DNA from: Gonatopus flavifemur | Taxonomy: Eukaryota > Arthropoda > Insecta > Hymenoptera > Dryinidae | Assembly (NCBI GenBank): GCA_018340375.1 | Contig: JAFFJZ010000046.1 | Span: forward strand, 1,302,001-1,366,000 | DNA: 64,000 bases | Direction of reading: 5' to 3' | Shown here: in pieces, positions 11,531 through 23,095 of the stretch | Numbering within the stretch: the stretch's first letter is position 1 | How the letters are laid out: each line of letters starts with the position of its first letter | Made by a program: the position numbers and the translations under genes | Notes under the pieces: model-generated | The model's database searches: none | Told to the model about the DNA's origin: nothing | The model's input: only the letters and a program-made list of their open reading frames with translations

Positions 11531-12214
11531 GTATATATCATCAATGAAAGTTATCATCAATTGAAGAATAATGATTTTCACAAAAGATCGCGTTATCTCG
11601 GGTCACTATTTGAAACGATTCTCGAATATATAATACCTGAGGAATATGTGATTCAAATGAGGGTCAGAAACTAGCAATGAAACACTCATGAGTGATTGAA
11701 AAATCTTCAACATGCTGCGAAAGGAATCCACTTTGTCCATCATGGTGAACTTTATTCACATTCAGTTTGTTTGGTCGATACCATGTCTTCAGTCAATAAC
11801 TGCCGCGCATGGTTTCATCCACTTCACGTCAGATTTGATTCAGGTGAGTTCATTTCATGGATGACGTTTGTCTCCAAACCTCTGAAATCTCAGTATTCTA
11901 TTCCATAATGATTTAAATATTCAAATTCAGGAAATTTTCTGAACATTCACAACCACTCTCAAACACAACGGATGAGATACTTGAGGCAAATCAAGTCTCA
12001 ACAGAATAATTCCAAATTCATATATGTAACGCAGAATATGTGTATGTATTTACGTATGTTCCAGTATGAAGCCGAAACGTCTGGAGCGATTCCTCTCAAA
12101 TCTTGTACACGAATGACTCGGAGTCTGGAAGGTTAAACCTCATGGGGATGTGGGCTCCTGTATGTATGGGAGCCCTCTGAGAGGTTGATAGGGAATATCA
12201 CGAAAATGCCCGAT
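11283..12214. other. Anonymous AT-rich DNA with a TA microsatellite
   Basis: A (TA)n run occupies about 11492-11526. The rest shows no gene or repeat that I can support; the 67-72-codon open frames have no domain. Confidence 0.4.
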
Positions 12215-12845
12215 AGCAGCCTGAGTGTGCACAGATATCTGTCCGACATCGGACGGATAGATCGATACCGGGGTGGACGGTATCAGCCCAAGTTTGCACA
12301 GATATCTGTCCGATATCAGGTGAATTCCCGATAACGATCGAATATGAATCGATATCGGTTTGATATTTGTGCATACCTGAGAGTGCCGAATTCATCATTT
12401 TCGCGATCGCTGAGACAAATTATGACGGTTTTGATGTCATTCGAGTTTGAGATACTGAAATCGCATACATCAGGAAGATGGATCTAGAATTGGTACGTGG
12501 AAAATGAGCACGCATCTGAAGTTATTGAATCACGAAAACGGTCGATATAGGCCCAAGTATACACAAATATCTATCCAGCTTCGGGTCGATATGCAGTTAA
12601 CGATGTGACCGATATCAGCCAGTATCTGTCCGATATCGAATGATTATCTCGATAACGATCGGATATTGGAATGATATCAGTTCCATATTTGTGCAGTGAC
12701 AAACCTATAATTGTCGTGATCATTGAAACAAATGATAACGCTTCGGTGCCATCCAAGTTTGGGATACTCATTCCAGGTACAACAGGAAGAAGGATGCGGA
12801 ATTGCCAAGGGGAAAATGAGCACGCATCTGAAGTCATGCGTACAC
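12215..12845. repeat. Diverged tandem duplication, offset about 311 bp
   Basis: Two direct copies are visible, each starting with words such as CTGTCCGATATC and CGATAACGATCG and ending with GGAAAATGAGCACGCATCTG (near 12499 and 12810). The intervening text aligns with substitutions and small gaps. The first part of each copy is rich in GATATC-type words, so it is locally repetitive as well. The open frame at 12671-13033 overlaps the second copy and has no recognisable domain. Confidence 0.7.
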
Positions 12846-14374
12846 AGTGCGACTATGATTTAGATCATTCAGTAAGAAAGGACGATCAGTCAATCGACTT
12901 TCAAGTTTTTGATGGCATGAGAGTGGAGAAAACCAGCGAACATGACGTCCACTATTTACAGAAGTTTTTGCATGAAGAAAATAATGATAATAATAATACA
13001 TTTTGCATATGTCGTAGATATGGGGCATTCTAAGTTAAGTGTTCCCATCTGAAAATGTTTCGGTCTCCGATTTTTATGAAATTCAGTGACGTTGTTATAC
13101 TACTAGATTACATGAGTATCGTGGAGGATGAAGAAGAATTCTGCACGGGTTGCCGAGATACAGGGGCCCAAACTTTGAACATTTTTTGTGCTGGCTCGTT
13201 TTATTTGAATTTCTACACGATGAAGAAGGAGTTAATGCTGAGCCTTGGGTGATGATTTTCATCAGACTTTTCCCGTGCTTCGTGATAAAAATATTCCCAA
13301 TCATGTGAAACAATTTTTCACCAGAAGACACTCAATATGAAAAATATTCTCGCGATTTCCGGCTCTTGAGGCATTCCTGAAATTTTCTCAAATTGGAAAG
13401 GAAAAAAGCTTTACTTTACTCCTGTAAAAATATGTAGAAGATGAGACTGGATTAGGAATGGGAGTGAGTGAATGAGAGGCTTGAAAAACGCAGGAACCTT
13501 GGATTGATCAAGGAAAGCCGGCACGCGGGAAATGCCAATTGGCACACGGCTTCCTCGTTCTTAATCACCAATCATGATGGAACTTTTGAATTTATAATAC
13601 ATTTTATTAGAAAAAACTATACATATTTGATTATAGATAAAACCTGTTTTTGCCAGTTCCTTTCTTTTCTTATCAGAAATGAACGAACGACAGAAGACAT
13701 TCAGAGGGTATATTCAGATAAGTCAGGGAAATCTTGTCGAATAAGACGTTGAGAATTATAATTTCGCTTCCCACTCATGAGAGAATATATATATATCCAA
13801 TGCCACGACAATTAAAGGTTCCATTGCGGCAAATGGATTCATTCAGAACGAATAAAACTACCTCAAGGTCATCTTTAAGGAGAGATTTATTGTCGTAATA
13901 ATTAAATCTTATCTTTGAAAAAGTAAGAAAGAAACGACGAGGAATCTTTCAAATCAGTTCTGCGGTCTTGGAGTATCATACAAATCAAGAAACGCACCAA
14001 TTCCTTTTATGGATTTAATGGAGAAGGAATTGTCCGCTGTAAAAAGTATCCGGGCAACATCTGACGTGGGTTCTCAGAAGGATTCTTCCTCCCTTTTGTT
14101 CTCATGCTATCATTTTTCATAATTTTCGTTTCGCATATCGAGATGAATATTGTTCAGACATAACAGTATCTTGAGAGAAATCTTGATAACCCTTAGATTA
14201 TTTTCCAATGAATGGTGATTGCATATCGGTAACAAGATTGATCAAATATCGGATCTTGTTGATGAATAGTGAATTTTCTTTTGTTCAATAAAATTTCTTG
14301 AAGCATTATAGATTGTTAGAAATTTTCCCTCTAAGCGAATTCACCGCCAGCTCTGCTCAACAGAATTTTTTTCA
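12846..14374. other. Anonymous DNA; includes the putative 3' untranslated region of the exon at 14375
   Basis: No gene is supported. The open frames at 13055-13252 and 13468-13752 are short and lack known motifs. If the minus-strand exon at 14375-14445 is real, its 3' untranslated region runs downward from 14374; no clear AATAAA was seen within the first 100 bases. Confidence 0.35.
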
Positions 14375-14445
14375 TCATTCTTCGTCCTCTTCCTTCTCGT
14401 CCAATTGGTCCATCAATTTGACGAGTACGCCATTCGATTCGTCAT
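14375..14445 (-). CDS. Probable last coding exon of an unidentified host gene
   Basis: On the minus strand a strong splice acceptor (a T/C-rich tract ending TCATTGTAG) precedes position 14445. The exon then reads 22 codons to a TGA at 14375-14377. The translation ends LMDQLDEKEEDEE, an acidic tail typical of a protein C-terminus. The exon begins with two bases of a split codon, so the upstream exon should end with one base of that codon. Upstream exons would lie at higher coordinates and were not found before the repeats at 14.5-16.2 kb, so a large intron is implied. The encoded protein was not recognised. Chance is possible given the short length, but the polypyrimidine tract, phase and acidic composition together favour a real exon. 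Confidence 0.5.
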
Positions 14446-14539
14446 CTACAATGAGGAAAAAAAATATAACATAAAATCATATAAAACCTCAGTAAGAATT
14501 CATAAACATGAATGCAAACAAACTTCCACATTTTCCAAC

Positions 14540-14830
14540 TGATTGAGATGGAATTCATATGGAACCACTATGAGATTATAACTAAACCGTGGTATAAATT
14601 TCATTGCAATCGGATAACACAAAGCGAGAACATGCCTGGTCGCAAAATCACAATTTTTGATATGTTTTCTTCCTATCTCTCACTTTCCTGTAAGAATCGA
14701 GTTGAAACTTATACGGAAGCACTATCGACACTGCATAAGACTGTAGTAAAAATTCCGTCACAATCGGATGATAGAAACGAAAGGAAGATATCCCCATGTG
14801 TATGTAAAATCAAAAGGATTGAACAAGATT
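14540..14830 (+). repeat. Degenerate tandem repeat pair (GGAACCACTAT/AATCGGAT family)
   Basis: Two units of about 160 bp start near 14541 and 14700. Each contains a GATTGAGATGGAA/GTTGAAACTTAT segment, then ACCACTAT or GCACTATC, and then CAATCGGAT. Two further units of the same family are at 15852-16100 in the same orientation. Open frames across these units are by-products. Confidence 0.55.
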
Positions 14831-14959
14831 CTACATAATCGAATTTTCTCCCGAGCACTTGATCGATACGCGGGATCAAAAAAATTTGCCGGTCTGGACG
14901 GTACGGGATCGGTTCGGATGGTAGAGTCACGGTAGGAGAGAATAATCACTCGCACATAT

Positions 14960-15660
14960 AAAATACAAATTAATACTTTATTTATCTGGTTTCATTGGCA
15001 CAACCGTCGATGCACATTCCTCGACATAACTATGATAATTGTCTGTATACGCGATGAACACGCGGGAGTACAGAATACGTGCAGTCTTTACAATACACGC
15101 AGCGATGGTGATTCGCGCGAGAAAGCGTACACGCGTGAAGCAAGAAAAATGACTACGCAACGGTGCGTCAGGATTCGTTTTTCCTCACACGAACTAACAC
15201 GTGGTCTCGGGATTAACTCACGATATCCGCAATAAAGAATGTGATATATCACTGGTGATATCCACAGATATGATATCCGCGCTGTAAGTATTCGCGACGG
15301 AGAGAGAGATGGGCACAAGGTGAGCGACCAGTCTCTTGATAACGACATAGACTCATAAACAAGCTACTGTTACCAATTGCCTTGCCGTAGCCTTCCGGAT
15401 ATTCGGCAAAGGGCCATGGGAGGTAATTTATGATTCCTTATTGGTGGAATTACATCACGCGTTCATACGTTCGGTGACAAAAACAACGAGATGATCGAAT
15501 TCCACATACTTGGTGCGACGGAAATGTGTATTCCGCTACGTACCGAGCGAGCTGAAAATAATGACTTTCGCTCGTATAACTGAAAGAGAGGTTGGATGGA
15601 AGATTCATCGTTAGAATCTTAAACACCATGGTAATGGCATTTTCGAGATTTTCAAATTTT
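14960..15660 (-). other. CG-richer segment with LTR-like features, unresolved
   Basis: This interval has more CG dinucleotides than its surroundings. Read on the minus strand it carries an AATAAA signal (about 14980) followed by a T-rich end, which would suit a solo LTR or a 3' gene end. No TG...CA termini with a matching 4-6 bp target duplication were found, and no primer binding site or polyprotein is adjacent. I leave it unclassified. Confidence 0.25.
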
Positions 15661-15849
15661 GTTTCGAAGCTTAGTGCTTACCATTTTCTCCCCAAAATTC
15701 CGATTCTCTTGGAATTTAGAACGTACAAACAACACCTCGTGAAATGAATATGCTTCAAGTTCCAAGGCATTCGGATAATACGAACATAGGGAAGGCATGC
15801 TTTCAAAGAAAATACAGACCCCAAACAAAAATTTTCCACAATTTTCAAC

Positions 15850-16165
15850 GGATTGGGATGAAACTTATATGGGACCACTATCGGGTCATGACTGAAACGT
15901 GGTTGAAGTTTGATCATATTCGGATAATAGGAAGCGGGATACACGAGTACGCAAAATGTTCATTTTTTGTCAGAGTTCTTCTCATCCACACAATTCTTCT
16001 GAATGAATCAGGTTGAAACTTACATGGGACCACTATCACCTTAGTCCACAACTGTGATGAAAATTTCGAAACGATCGGATAAGCAGAACGGGAGATATGC
16101 GTGTACTAAACTTAGGGGGGGGGGCTACAGCCACACACACAAACAGACAGACAGACAGACACGGT
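15850..16165 (+). repeat. Second degenerate repeat pair ending in an ACAG microsatellite
   Basis: The units starting near 15852 and 16011 share ACTTATATGGGACCACTATC/ACTTACATGGGACCACTATC and a CGGATAA word with those at 14540-14830. The second unit leads into a G-run and then CACACACAAACAGACAGACA at about 16133-16152. A repeat ending in a simple GACA tract resembles the 3' tail of a retroposed element, which is inference. Confidence 0.55.
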
Positions 16166-16169
16166 AACA

Positions 16170-16800
16170 GAATTGTTACCCGAATCCTGAGGAACATTTT
16201 GGTCTAGAAGATTTTGAATTTCGAGACAAAAAAATTTTCGGCTCCTCGAAACGATCACAAAGCTTCCCTCTGAATAAGGAAACAAAATCTCATAGAGTAT
16301 GTTTTTTAATTATTCACACACATTTATCTCATCAGCAACAACCCTCAAAACCTTGGAAGTGACTTCGGTGGTCAATTACATCGACTAAAAATTTACACGA
16401 CATGAGGAAATAACTGCCTCTCACAGTATAGCTTGAATATATTTGGGATGAGCTCAAATAGAAACAAAATTGATCCTAGAAGTGTATACCTGGGTTTAGT
16501 GGACCCAGAGCGTTTTCTCAAATTTATGTCATTTTGCACTGCGCGGATTTTCGGCTACCACGAACATGGGTGGAGGAAACGTACTCGCGATTGGATTCTA
16601 TTTTTAATACTCCAAAGTCCAAAAAGTGAGGTGGCATTCGGATTCGAACTCTGTGCACAAATGTATTTGGGAAACTGCTCTCATTTCTGGATTGGGAGAA
16701 CTGTCTTTGATATCCGTGCCAAGCGTCACATCGAAATATTCTTAGTGTTCGAGATACGCTTCGTTTTTTAAGCTGTAGGAAGTGAATTTTTCGATTTTTA
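16170..16800. other. Anonymous DNA
   Basis: No supported feature. Open frames on both strands (16433-16771 plus, 16524-16889 minus) overlap each other and show no recognisable domain. Confidence 0.35.
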
Positions 16801-16802
16801 TA

Positions 16803-17490
16803 ATGTCTGCATTGGTTGAGCAAAGAATTTGTATTGAGTTTTGTTTGCGGGATGAATTTTCTGCTGCTGATTCGATGGGGATGGCGCAAAAAGTCTTAGG
16901 TGACGAGGCTATATCGAAAAATAATGTTTGCAAATGGTATAAAGAGTTCCAAGAAGGTCGAGAACGTGTCGAAGACAGAAAGCCTCCCGGTTGACCATCG
17001 ACTTCACCTGACGAAGTTCACGTCCAAGAAATCAAAGATTTCGTGCTTGTGAATCGTCGATTAACAATTGGAGATCTTGCTGATGATGTTGGCATCTCGG
17101 AAGGATCAGTCAATACCATTTTGAACTCCTGATTTTTGCACCACGACAATGCGCTGTCTCACACTGCATTGATTCTCCATGACCAATTCACGAAAAACTC
17201 GGTCCATATCGTTCCACGACCACTTGATTCGGCATCAGGTGACCTGTGGCCATTAAACAAACTCAAAAGACCACTCCGGGGACACCGTTTTGAGTCGATA
17301 GAGGAGGTCCAAGCCAAATCGAAGAGAAAGATGAAGGCCATCCCGGAAACCGACTTTAACAACAACACCAACTGGTAACGACTGTTTCGAAGATTGGAAA
17401 ATGCGTTGGCATAAGTGCATTGTATCCGAGGGGATCACTTTGAATGCAATGAACTTGATGTGGGAGAATGAATGGAAATCTCTGAAAATA
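16803..17490 (+). pseudogene. mariner-family transposase fossil with large internal deletion
   Basis: The N-terminal helix-turn-helix region is recognisable from the ATG at 16803 (ICIEFCLRDEF, VCKWYKEFQEGR, ILN). An in-frame TGA at 16992-16994 falls where mariner proteins carry GRPSTS. The central region with the first catalytic aspartate is missing: the sequence jumps from the second helix-turn-helix part to HHDNALSHTA, the second catalytic motif, at about 17136. The third motif region is altered (SASGDLWPLNKLKRP), and the C-terminus CFEDWKMRWHKCIVSEG is split by a frame change near 17380. Terminal inverted repeats were not found. This copy cannot be active. Confidence 0.85.
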
Positions 17491-17499
17491 AATGCCATG

Positions 17500-18166
17500 T
17501 CACCTTATTCTTTGGAAACAGTAATATTCATCTCAGTATGTAGCTTACAGTTTGGTCTTCCGATTTTAATCCCATTGAAGGGAATCAACCACTATCGTTA
17601 AGAATTACGGCACATTTCGTCAGCCGGGTTCCGTGGACTCATGTATACAGTATGGGGAGTAGAAATATGTATACAGCTCTCAGTTAATGTGTGCCAACTC
17701 GCTGACGGGAAGAGGTTCCAAAAATATAAACAAAATGGTGCATTCAATTCGATGTACGTTGTCATATATGACAATATATGAAATTCAAAAAATGTAAACA
17801 AAATAACCCATCCAATTCGGTGTACACCGGATTGAATGTGATGTGTTGTTTATATCTTTCAATTTTCTTTCCGTTTGTTCACACATTTTGATGGCATTCG
17901 ATGTATTCCCAAATATATTCCAGCTATAGAGTGAGAGGCAACTATTTTCTTATGCCGTGTAATTTCAATAGTCAATGTGGTCAACAATTGAAGGCACTTT
18001 CATTGTCTCACGGATTGTTGCTAACAAGATAGATGTATGTAATTAATCATATTACATAGTCTTGTGACATTTTCAAACCATTGACTCATACCTTGCTCCT
18101 CGGAAGTTGGCTTTTCTTGATTAATCCAGAGTTTCTGTGTTCTTCAAGCCTTTTATTCACCAACTC
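17500..18166. other. Anonymous DNA with a short local repeat
   Basis: Two diverged direct repeats (AAACAAAATGGTGCATTCAA and AAACAAAATAACCCATCCAA) lie near 17728 and 17798, with an inverted echo at 17831-17860. No gene is supported. Confidence 0.4.
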
Positions 18167-18170
18167 CTAA

Positions 18171-19566
18171 CCCTCAACCACGCACCTTCGAAAAAATCCC
18201 TAATCCACGCACCCGGGTCTTTTGGACCCGGCTCATCTTATTTTGGCTGTATTTTCTTCAAATATTATCCTTTTGAGATGATTTTTTTTCCAATCGATTC
18301 GTCGTAATGTCAAGAATAGTAATCAGTATTGTGAAAGAAGATTTTCTTGGGATTTATGTGAGTTTTGTAGGAAAGAAGGAACATGAATCTGAAAAAAACA
18401 GTGAGAACAATGATTTTTTTCAAAAAATCATATCTATCCCGCACAAAGACGTAAAGACAAAAATGACCACCGTTTTGTAATCAGAAAAAGTTCAACTTCC
18501 AGGAAAAATATAGTTCCTAATGATAGTTAGGAAAAAACATAATTATTTACAAGAGTGAAGTTTGGGTATTTTAAAGAATCCACAATTAGTGAATTAAAGA
18601 TATTTATCGGAATATTGGAGGGAAAAAATATAGAAACCGATAAGAATAATGTTCGAAACACTTTTATCCTGCAAGACTATCCTTTGTTGATTATGAATAC
18701 CCTTAGTGCATATAAGTACATATACACTCAAGAAAAAATCATTCAAACTGAATATCGATTTGTTCTTTATCCAAAAAATATTCATTGCTATCAGAACTAC
18801 AGTAGATGGAATGGAACAAAAACGATTACACTGGCGGAAATTAACCGTAAAAAATGCCATGGAGTGTGAGTGAAGTTAGAAGCGAATGTACCCTAAGAGT
18901 CATTTTGCGCTTTTGGAATGTAACATGTTACAGTTCCTTACGCGAATGTACATTATATTTTTCCCAGAGGATTTGTAGGAATAGAATTCAATTACTTTAA
19001 TTCAATGCTTGCCCAAACTACACAACAATTCTGAAAGAACTTTAATGTACTCATTTTGAACTTTCATAGTTCCCAATGAATTCATTATGAACTCTTTCTG
19101 AACTCATGTGCAGCGTAGGTCATCAATACCACTAAATACTTGCCAGACAAAAAATAAATGTGTTTGATGCAAATATATATTTTTTAGTGTAGTTGAATGG
19201 GTTATGATTCAATCCCCACGGGGGGGGGGGTCCACACATATGTATACTTTTATCATATCGAAACAATAAATCCTTCCTCAAAAGGATACATGAACATATT
19301 CTATGCAGTTTTGAAACATTTTCCAGTTTTCCGCCAAAAAAAGTTCCACAACCACGCACATCGGGTCCAAAGGACCCGAGCTCAATTTCAAATACATGCT
19401 ACTCGAAAACTAAGTGGCGGATCCCAGATTTCCAAAAAGCATTCAAAGCAGGAAGATTCGAAGTTGCTTACATTACAATACCAGCCCTTGGCTGTGCATT
19501 GCAACAGAATGAGAAGTAAAAGAAAAAATTGCTCGGGTCCAAAGGACCCAGGTGCGTGGTTGAGGG
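18171..19566. mobile_element. Non-autonomous element with CCCTCAACCACGCACC ends (possibly piggyBac-like)
   Basis: The left end CCCTCAACCACGCACC (18171) and its inverse at the right end (to 19566) are flanked by CTAA on both sides (18167-18170 and 19567-19570). Palindromic words GGGTCCAAAGGACCC or GGGTCTTTTGGACCC occur next to both ends and once more internally near 19361. Four-base duplications and C-run ends resemble piggyBac-derived elements, but CTAA is not the standard TTAA, so the superfamily is uncertain; a 3-bp TAA duplication is an alternative reading. The open frame at 18555-18869 (104 codons) lies inside and has no domain that I recognise. Confidence 0.65.
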
Positions 19567-19570
19567 CTAA

Positions 19571-20566
19571 TTTCCATCCAGTCTCATTCTCCATATATTT
19601 TCATACACTGTTAGAAATTTCTGCATTAATTTTAATGCATTTGCCGGAAGTTTTTCTCAAATACGTGCATGAATTGAGTTCCATACATATTTTATATGAA
19701 ATTTAATGTGAACTATAGCATAATCTATATTTTTTTCATGTTTTTGTATATTAAACTTAATTCAAAATGTGTATTAACCTGAATTCATGTACGTGATTGA
19801 AAAAAACTTCCAGATATTTCTGACAGTGTAGGAGAAAAGTCAAGCCTTCTTCCTAACTAATTCGGAAATATCTCAAAAATGCCTCAAGAGCCGGAAATCG
19901 ATTTTATTGATAAATTATTGACAAAACTGAGGGGAGAGAACTAGTAACTCGGCCTCTAGTGAATGCTCTTAATACCTAGAGAATTCCTACCTAGGGGTAA
20001 TTTTATTGAGAATTATTACTTGTGCCTCGATCACTCGAATTGAACGATAATTTTTGGAATAAAATTTTTCCACAGCGACACAATTGCAGCGCAAAATTCA
20101 ATGAGAATTCATGTTACCGAAGTTTGGATCGTTTCTAGACATTGGATTAGTAATCTGACCTCAACAAATCTGGAAATATAAATATTTTTAACCTGTCAAT
20201 ATCTTTTTTAGATAATACACTCCATCTCATGAGATCAATTTTGTTACATTAGTGCCAGGGCTGGCACCAAGAATTTGGCCACCCCGGACGGGAGCAAATT
20301 TCACCGCTCCCTGATAGAGGAAAGACCTCCGTTCTGAATCTCTCGAATCTGCATCAATTCTTACCCCCCCGGTCGGCCGCCCAGATCGCCCTGCCCCAAC
20401 ACCGACCCTAATCAGTGCTCATGGTGTTCTAAAAGACACCATAGTTTCAAACCTGTTGTAACGATTCCGTTTCGACGAACCATTGAAATATCAACCCTAT
20501 TGAGAAATCAGAAGGAAGTTAGAACATAGTATCAAGTTTCTACTGATCGGGCGAATATCATATAAG
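19571..20566. other. Anonymous DNA
   Basis: No gene or terminus is supported. A C-rich patch at about 20345-20400 is noted without interpretation. Confidence 0.4.
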
Positions 20567-20568
20567 TA

Positions 20569-22600
20569 CAGGGTGGGGCATTTGAAGTGTCGCGGGCGTT
20601 TTTTCCAAAAATAAAATGAGATACGAGAAAATTTTTCGGACAAAAATTGTAGGGTATCGAGGGGGACATCCGATGGTGGCCTTGGCTTTGACCTCAAATC
20701 TCATCTTCAAGGGCATTCTGAGGTCAACTCTTGTTTTTTAAATAGCATCTCATATTTTTTACTACAGATTTGGATTCTAGGTCAAAAACCAAGAAACTTT
20801 TGTCTGAACCATTTTCCTGAAATCCGCAAAGATGGCGCTCTAATCGATATTGTTCCATACTGAATCTGACATTAGAATAACTCGAAAACGAAGGGTCTTG
20901 GAGGAGAATGTTTCGGACAAAAGTTGTCTGATTCCAAGGGGGACCCCTTGAACTGAAACGGAGGTGATGGGGTATAACAGATAAAACACAACACATTTCA
21001 ATCGTCTACATCACTTGGATAATTTTAATGCAGTAGATGCTCAAAATGATGGCCTTCGACTTCAATACACATTTCAAAACGTTTTACAAAAGATTGCTGA
21101 ACTCGTGCTAAAATATCTTCATTGATGCTCGCGCATGCATTGATGATTCGTTGACGCATATTCTCAGGTGTAGTCGGTGCTTGTTGATGAACTGTATCTT
21201 TTATGTATCCCCATAAAAAAAAATCTGGAGAAGTAAAATCCGGAGAACGGGCAGGCCAATGAACTGGTCCACGACGTCCTATCCATCGTCCAGGATAATC
21301 TCTGTCCAATATTTCTCGAGCTGTGACTGCATAATGGGATGGACAACCATCGTGTTGATACCACATATTCAATCGTTCCTGAATAGGTATGTCTTCAAGT
21401 AATGTTGGAAGTACTTGATCTAAGAAATGTCTGTACTTCTCTCCATTTAGCGTATCTGCAATGAAGTACGGTCCAATTACTCGAGATCGAAAAATACCAC
21501 ACCAAACATTCACAGCCCATTGTCTTTGATGCTCTACTTGACGTAACCATCTTGGATTTTCTGTCGCCCAGTAATGCATATTATGTCGATTTACTTGACC
21601 ATGATTGGTGAACGTCGACTCATCAGAAAATAATATGTTGATGAAGTTGTTATTGTGCATTTGCGCTAGACCCCATCGACAAAACTGTACACGATTTTCG
21701 AAATCATCACCGTGAAGGTCTTGATGCAAACAAATGTGATACGGATGGAATTTGTGACGTTTCAGTATTCGAAGAACACTTCTTCGAGAAATTCCCGAAT
21801 GGAGTTCAATTTCACGAGAGCTCACGTGTGGATTATTGGCTACTGCAGCTAGTACATTAACTTCCGCATTTTCTCCGCTAACAGTTCTCATTTGATGTCA
21901 TTTTTCCCTTGTAACACTTCCCGTTTCTGAGAATAATTTTGTAATGCGTTGAAAATACCTAATGGATGGCGTTGTTCTTTCAGGAAATCGTTCTGCATAC
22001 AAGTCATATGCTTGTCTGGGGTTCTTATGCACTTCACCGTAAATGTAGATCATATCGATCTTTTCAGAAACCGTGTATCGGATATCCATGATTTTCAATT
22101 TGTCATAAACCAAGTAATAATCAAATGTAACTGACAAACTGACTTTCAAAATCGTGAATTTTCACTGTACCCCGTCGTTTGTTTACATCGCGTGAGCTCT
22201 GAATGGTGGTAATGTAGACGATTGAAATGTGTTGTGTATTGACAACTTTTGTACGAAACATTCTTTTGCAAGACCCTTCGTTTTCGAGTTATTCGAATGT
22301 CAGATTCAAAATGGAACAATATCGATTAGAGCGCCATTTTTGCGGATTTCAGGAAAATGGTTCAGACAAAAGTTTCTTGGTTTTTGACCTAGAATCCAAA
22401 TCTGCAGTGAAAAATATGAGATGCTATTTAAAAAACAAGAGTTGATCTCAGAATGCCCTTGAAGATGAGATTTGAGGTCAAAGCCAAGGCCACCATCGGA
22501 TGTCCCCCTCGGTACCCTACAACTTTTGTCCGAAAAATTTTCTCGTATCTCACTTTATTTTTGGAAAAAACGCCCGCGACACTTTAAATGCCCCACCCTG
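20569..22600 (-). mobile_element. DD41D (rosa-like) IS630-Tc1-mariner transposon, complete with long TIRs
   Basis: The element is flanked by TA (20567-20568 and 22601-22602). Both ends read CAGGGTGGGGCATTTGAAG or a close variant, inverted. The TIRs are long: about 20569-21011 on the left and 22212-22600 on the right. The left one has about 54 extra bases (near 20920-20975) that the right one lacks. Between them, one minus-strand gene fills the core. The TIR ends resemble those of the separate family at 50162, 54345 and 63940 (CAGGGTGAGGCATTTATC), suggesting related terminal recognition. The only visible coding defect is one in-frame stop. Confidence 0.92.
21025..22149 (-). pseudogene. DD41D transposase (DUF4817 N-terminus plus DDE_3 domain), one in-frame stop
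   Basis: This is a cut-and-paste transposase of the IS630-Tc1-mariner superfamily. The first part (22149-21901, 83 residues) is a DUF4817-type helix-turn-helix region (YTVSEKIDMIYIYGE, ARQAY-like segment, TTPSIRYFQ). The second part (288 residues from 21891) holds another helix-turn-helix and the catalytic domain: FSDES (Asp 90), QHDGCPSH (Asp 181) and PDFTSPDFFLWGY (Asp 223). The last two aspartates are separated by 41 residues, which is the DD41D spacing of rosa-type elements. Both parts are in the same frame and are separated by a TGA at 21898-21900 in the linker, so a single base change separates this copy from an open frame. The start at 22149 lies just inside the right TIR. No intron is needed. 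Confidence 0.88.
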
Positions 22601-22602
22601 TA

Positions 22603-23095
22603 TATTGAAAATGTACTGAAGATATATTGTGGATACATATTTCATGTGTTCTCCTCCTATTCTGATTATATGTATACTTGTAACATATTTCACCAATGAA
22701 TTGACGTATTGTTATTCTACTGCAATGCATTATTATTTCGTATTGTTATTTCACTCCAATGCATGATTATTTCGTTTCCCGGTGAAAATTTCTTCCCCTC
22801 AACATTTCAAAAATTCATTCACCCTCTGAATGATATTAGAAAGTTCTCTAATGCGTCGATTTCGGAGTACTTTTAGATTCTGTCTTATGAAATCTAAAAG
22901 TTGACAGGAAGTTATCTGAATCAACATTCTGATAACTTTTAGAGCTCATACGATAGACTCTAAAAGTTTGCCGAAATTGATACCCCTGTGAACTTAGCCG
23001 GCGACTTTGAGGAAAAATTTTTTTTTCCATGCCAAAATGTAGTCCATCGTTTGTACCCCAATGTACCGTAACGATTTTTGTTTGTACCCTAAAGA
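22603..23095. other. AT-rich spacer with TAAAAGTT/AACTTTTA words
   Basis: The words CTTTTAGA and TCTAAAAG recur in both orientations at 22868-22970, giving a weak local inverted repeat. The word GCCGGCGACTTT at 22997 is repeated just inside the foldback at about 23132, so the true left end of the foldback may be near here. No gene. Confidence 0.4.

Noticed and set aside
19197..19706. 169-codon plus-strand frame
   Set aside because: It crosses the right end of the element at 18171-19566 and has no domain.
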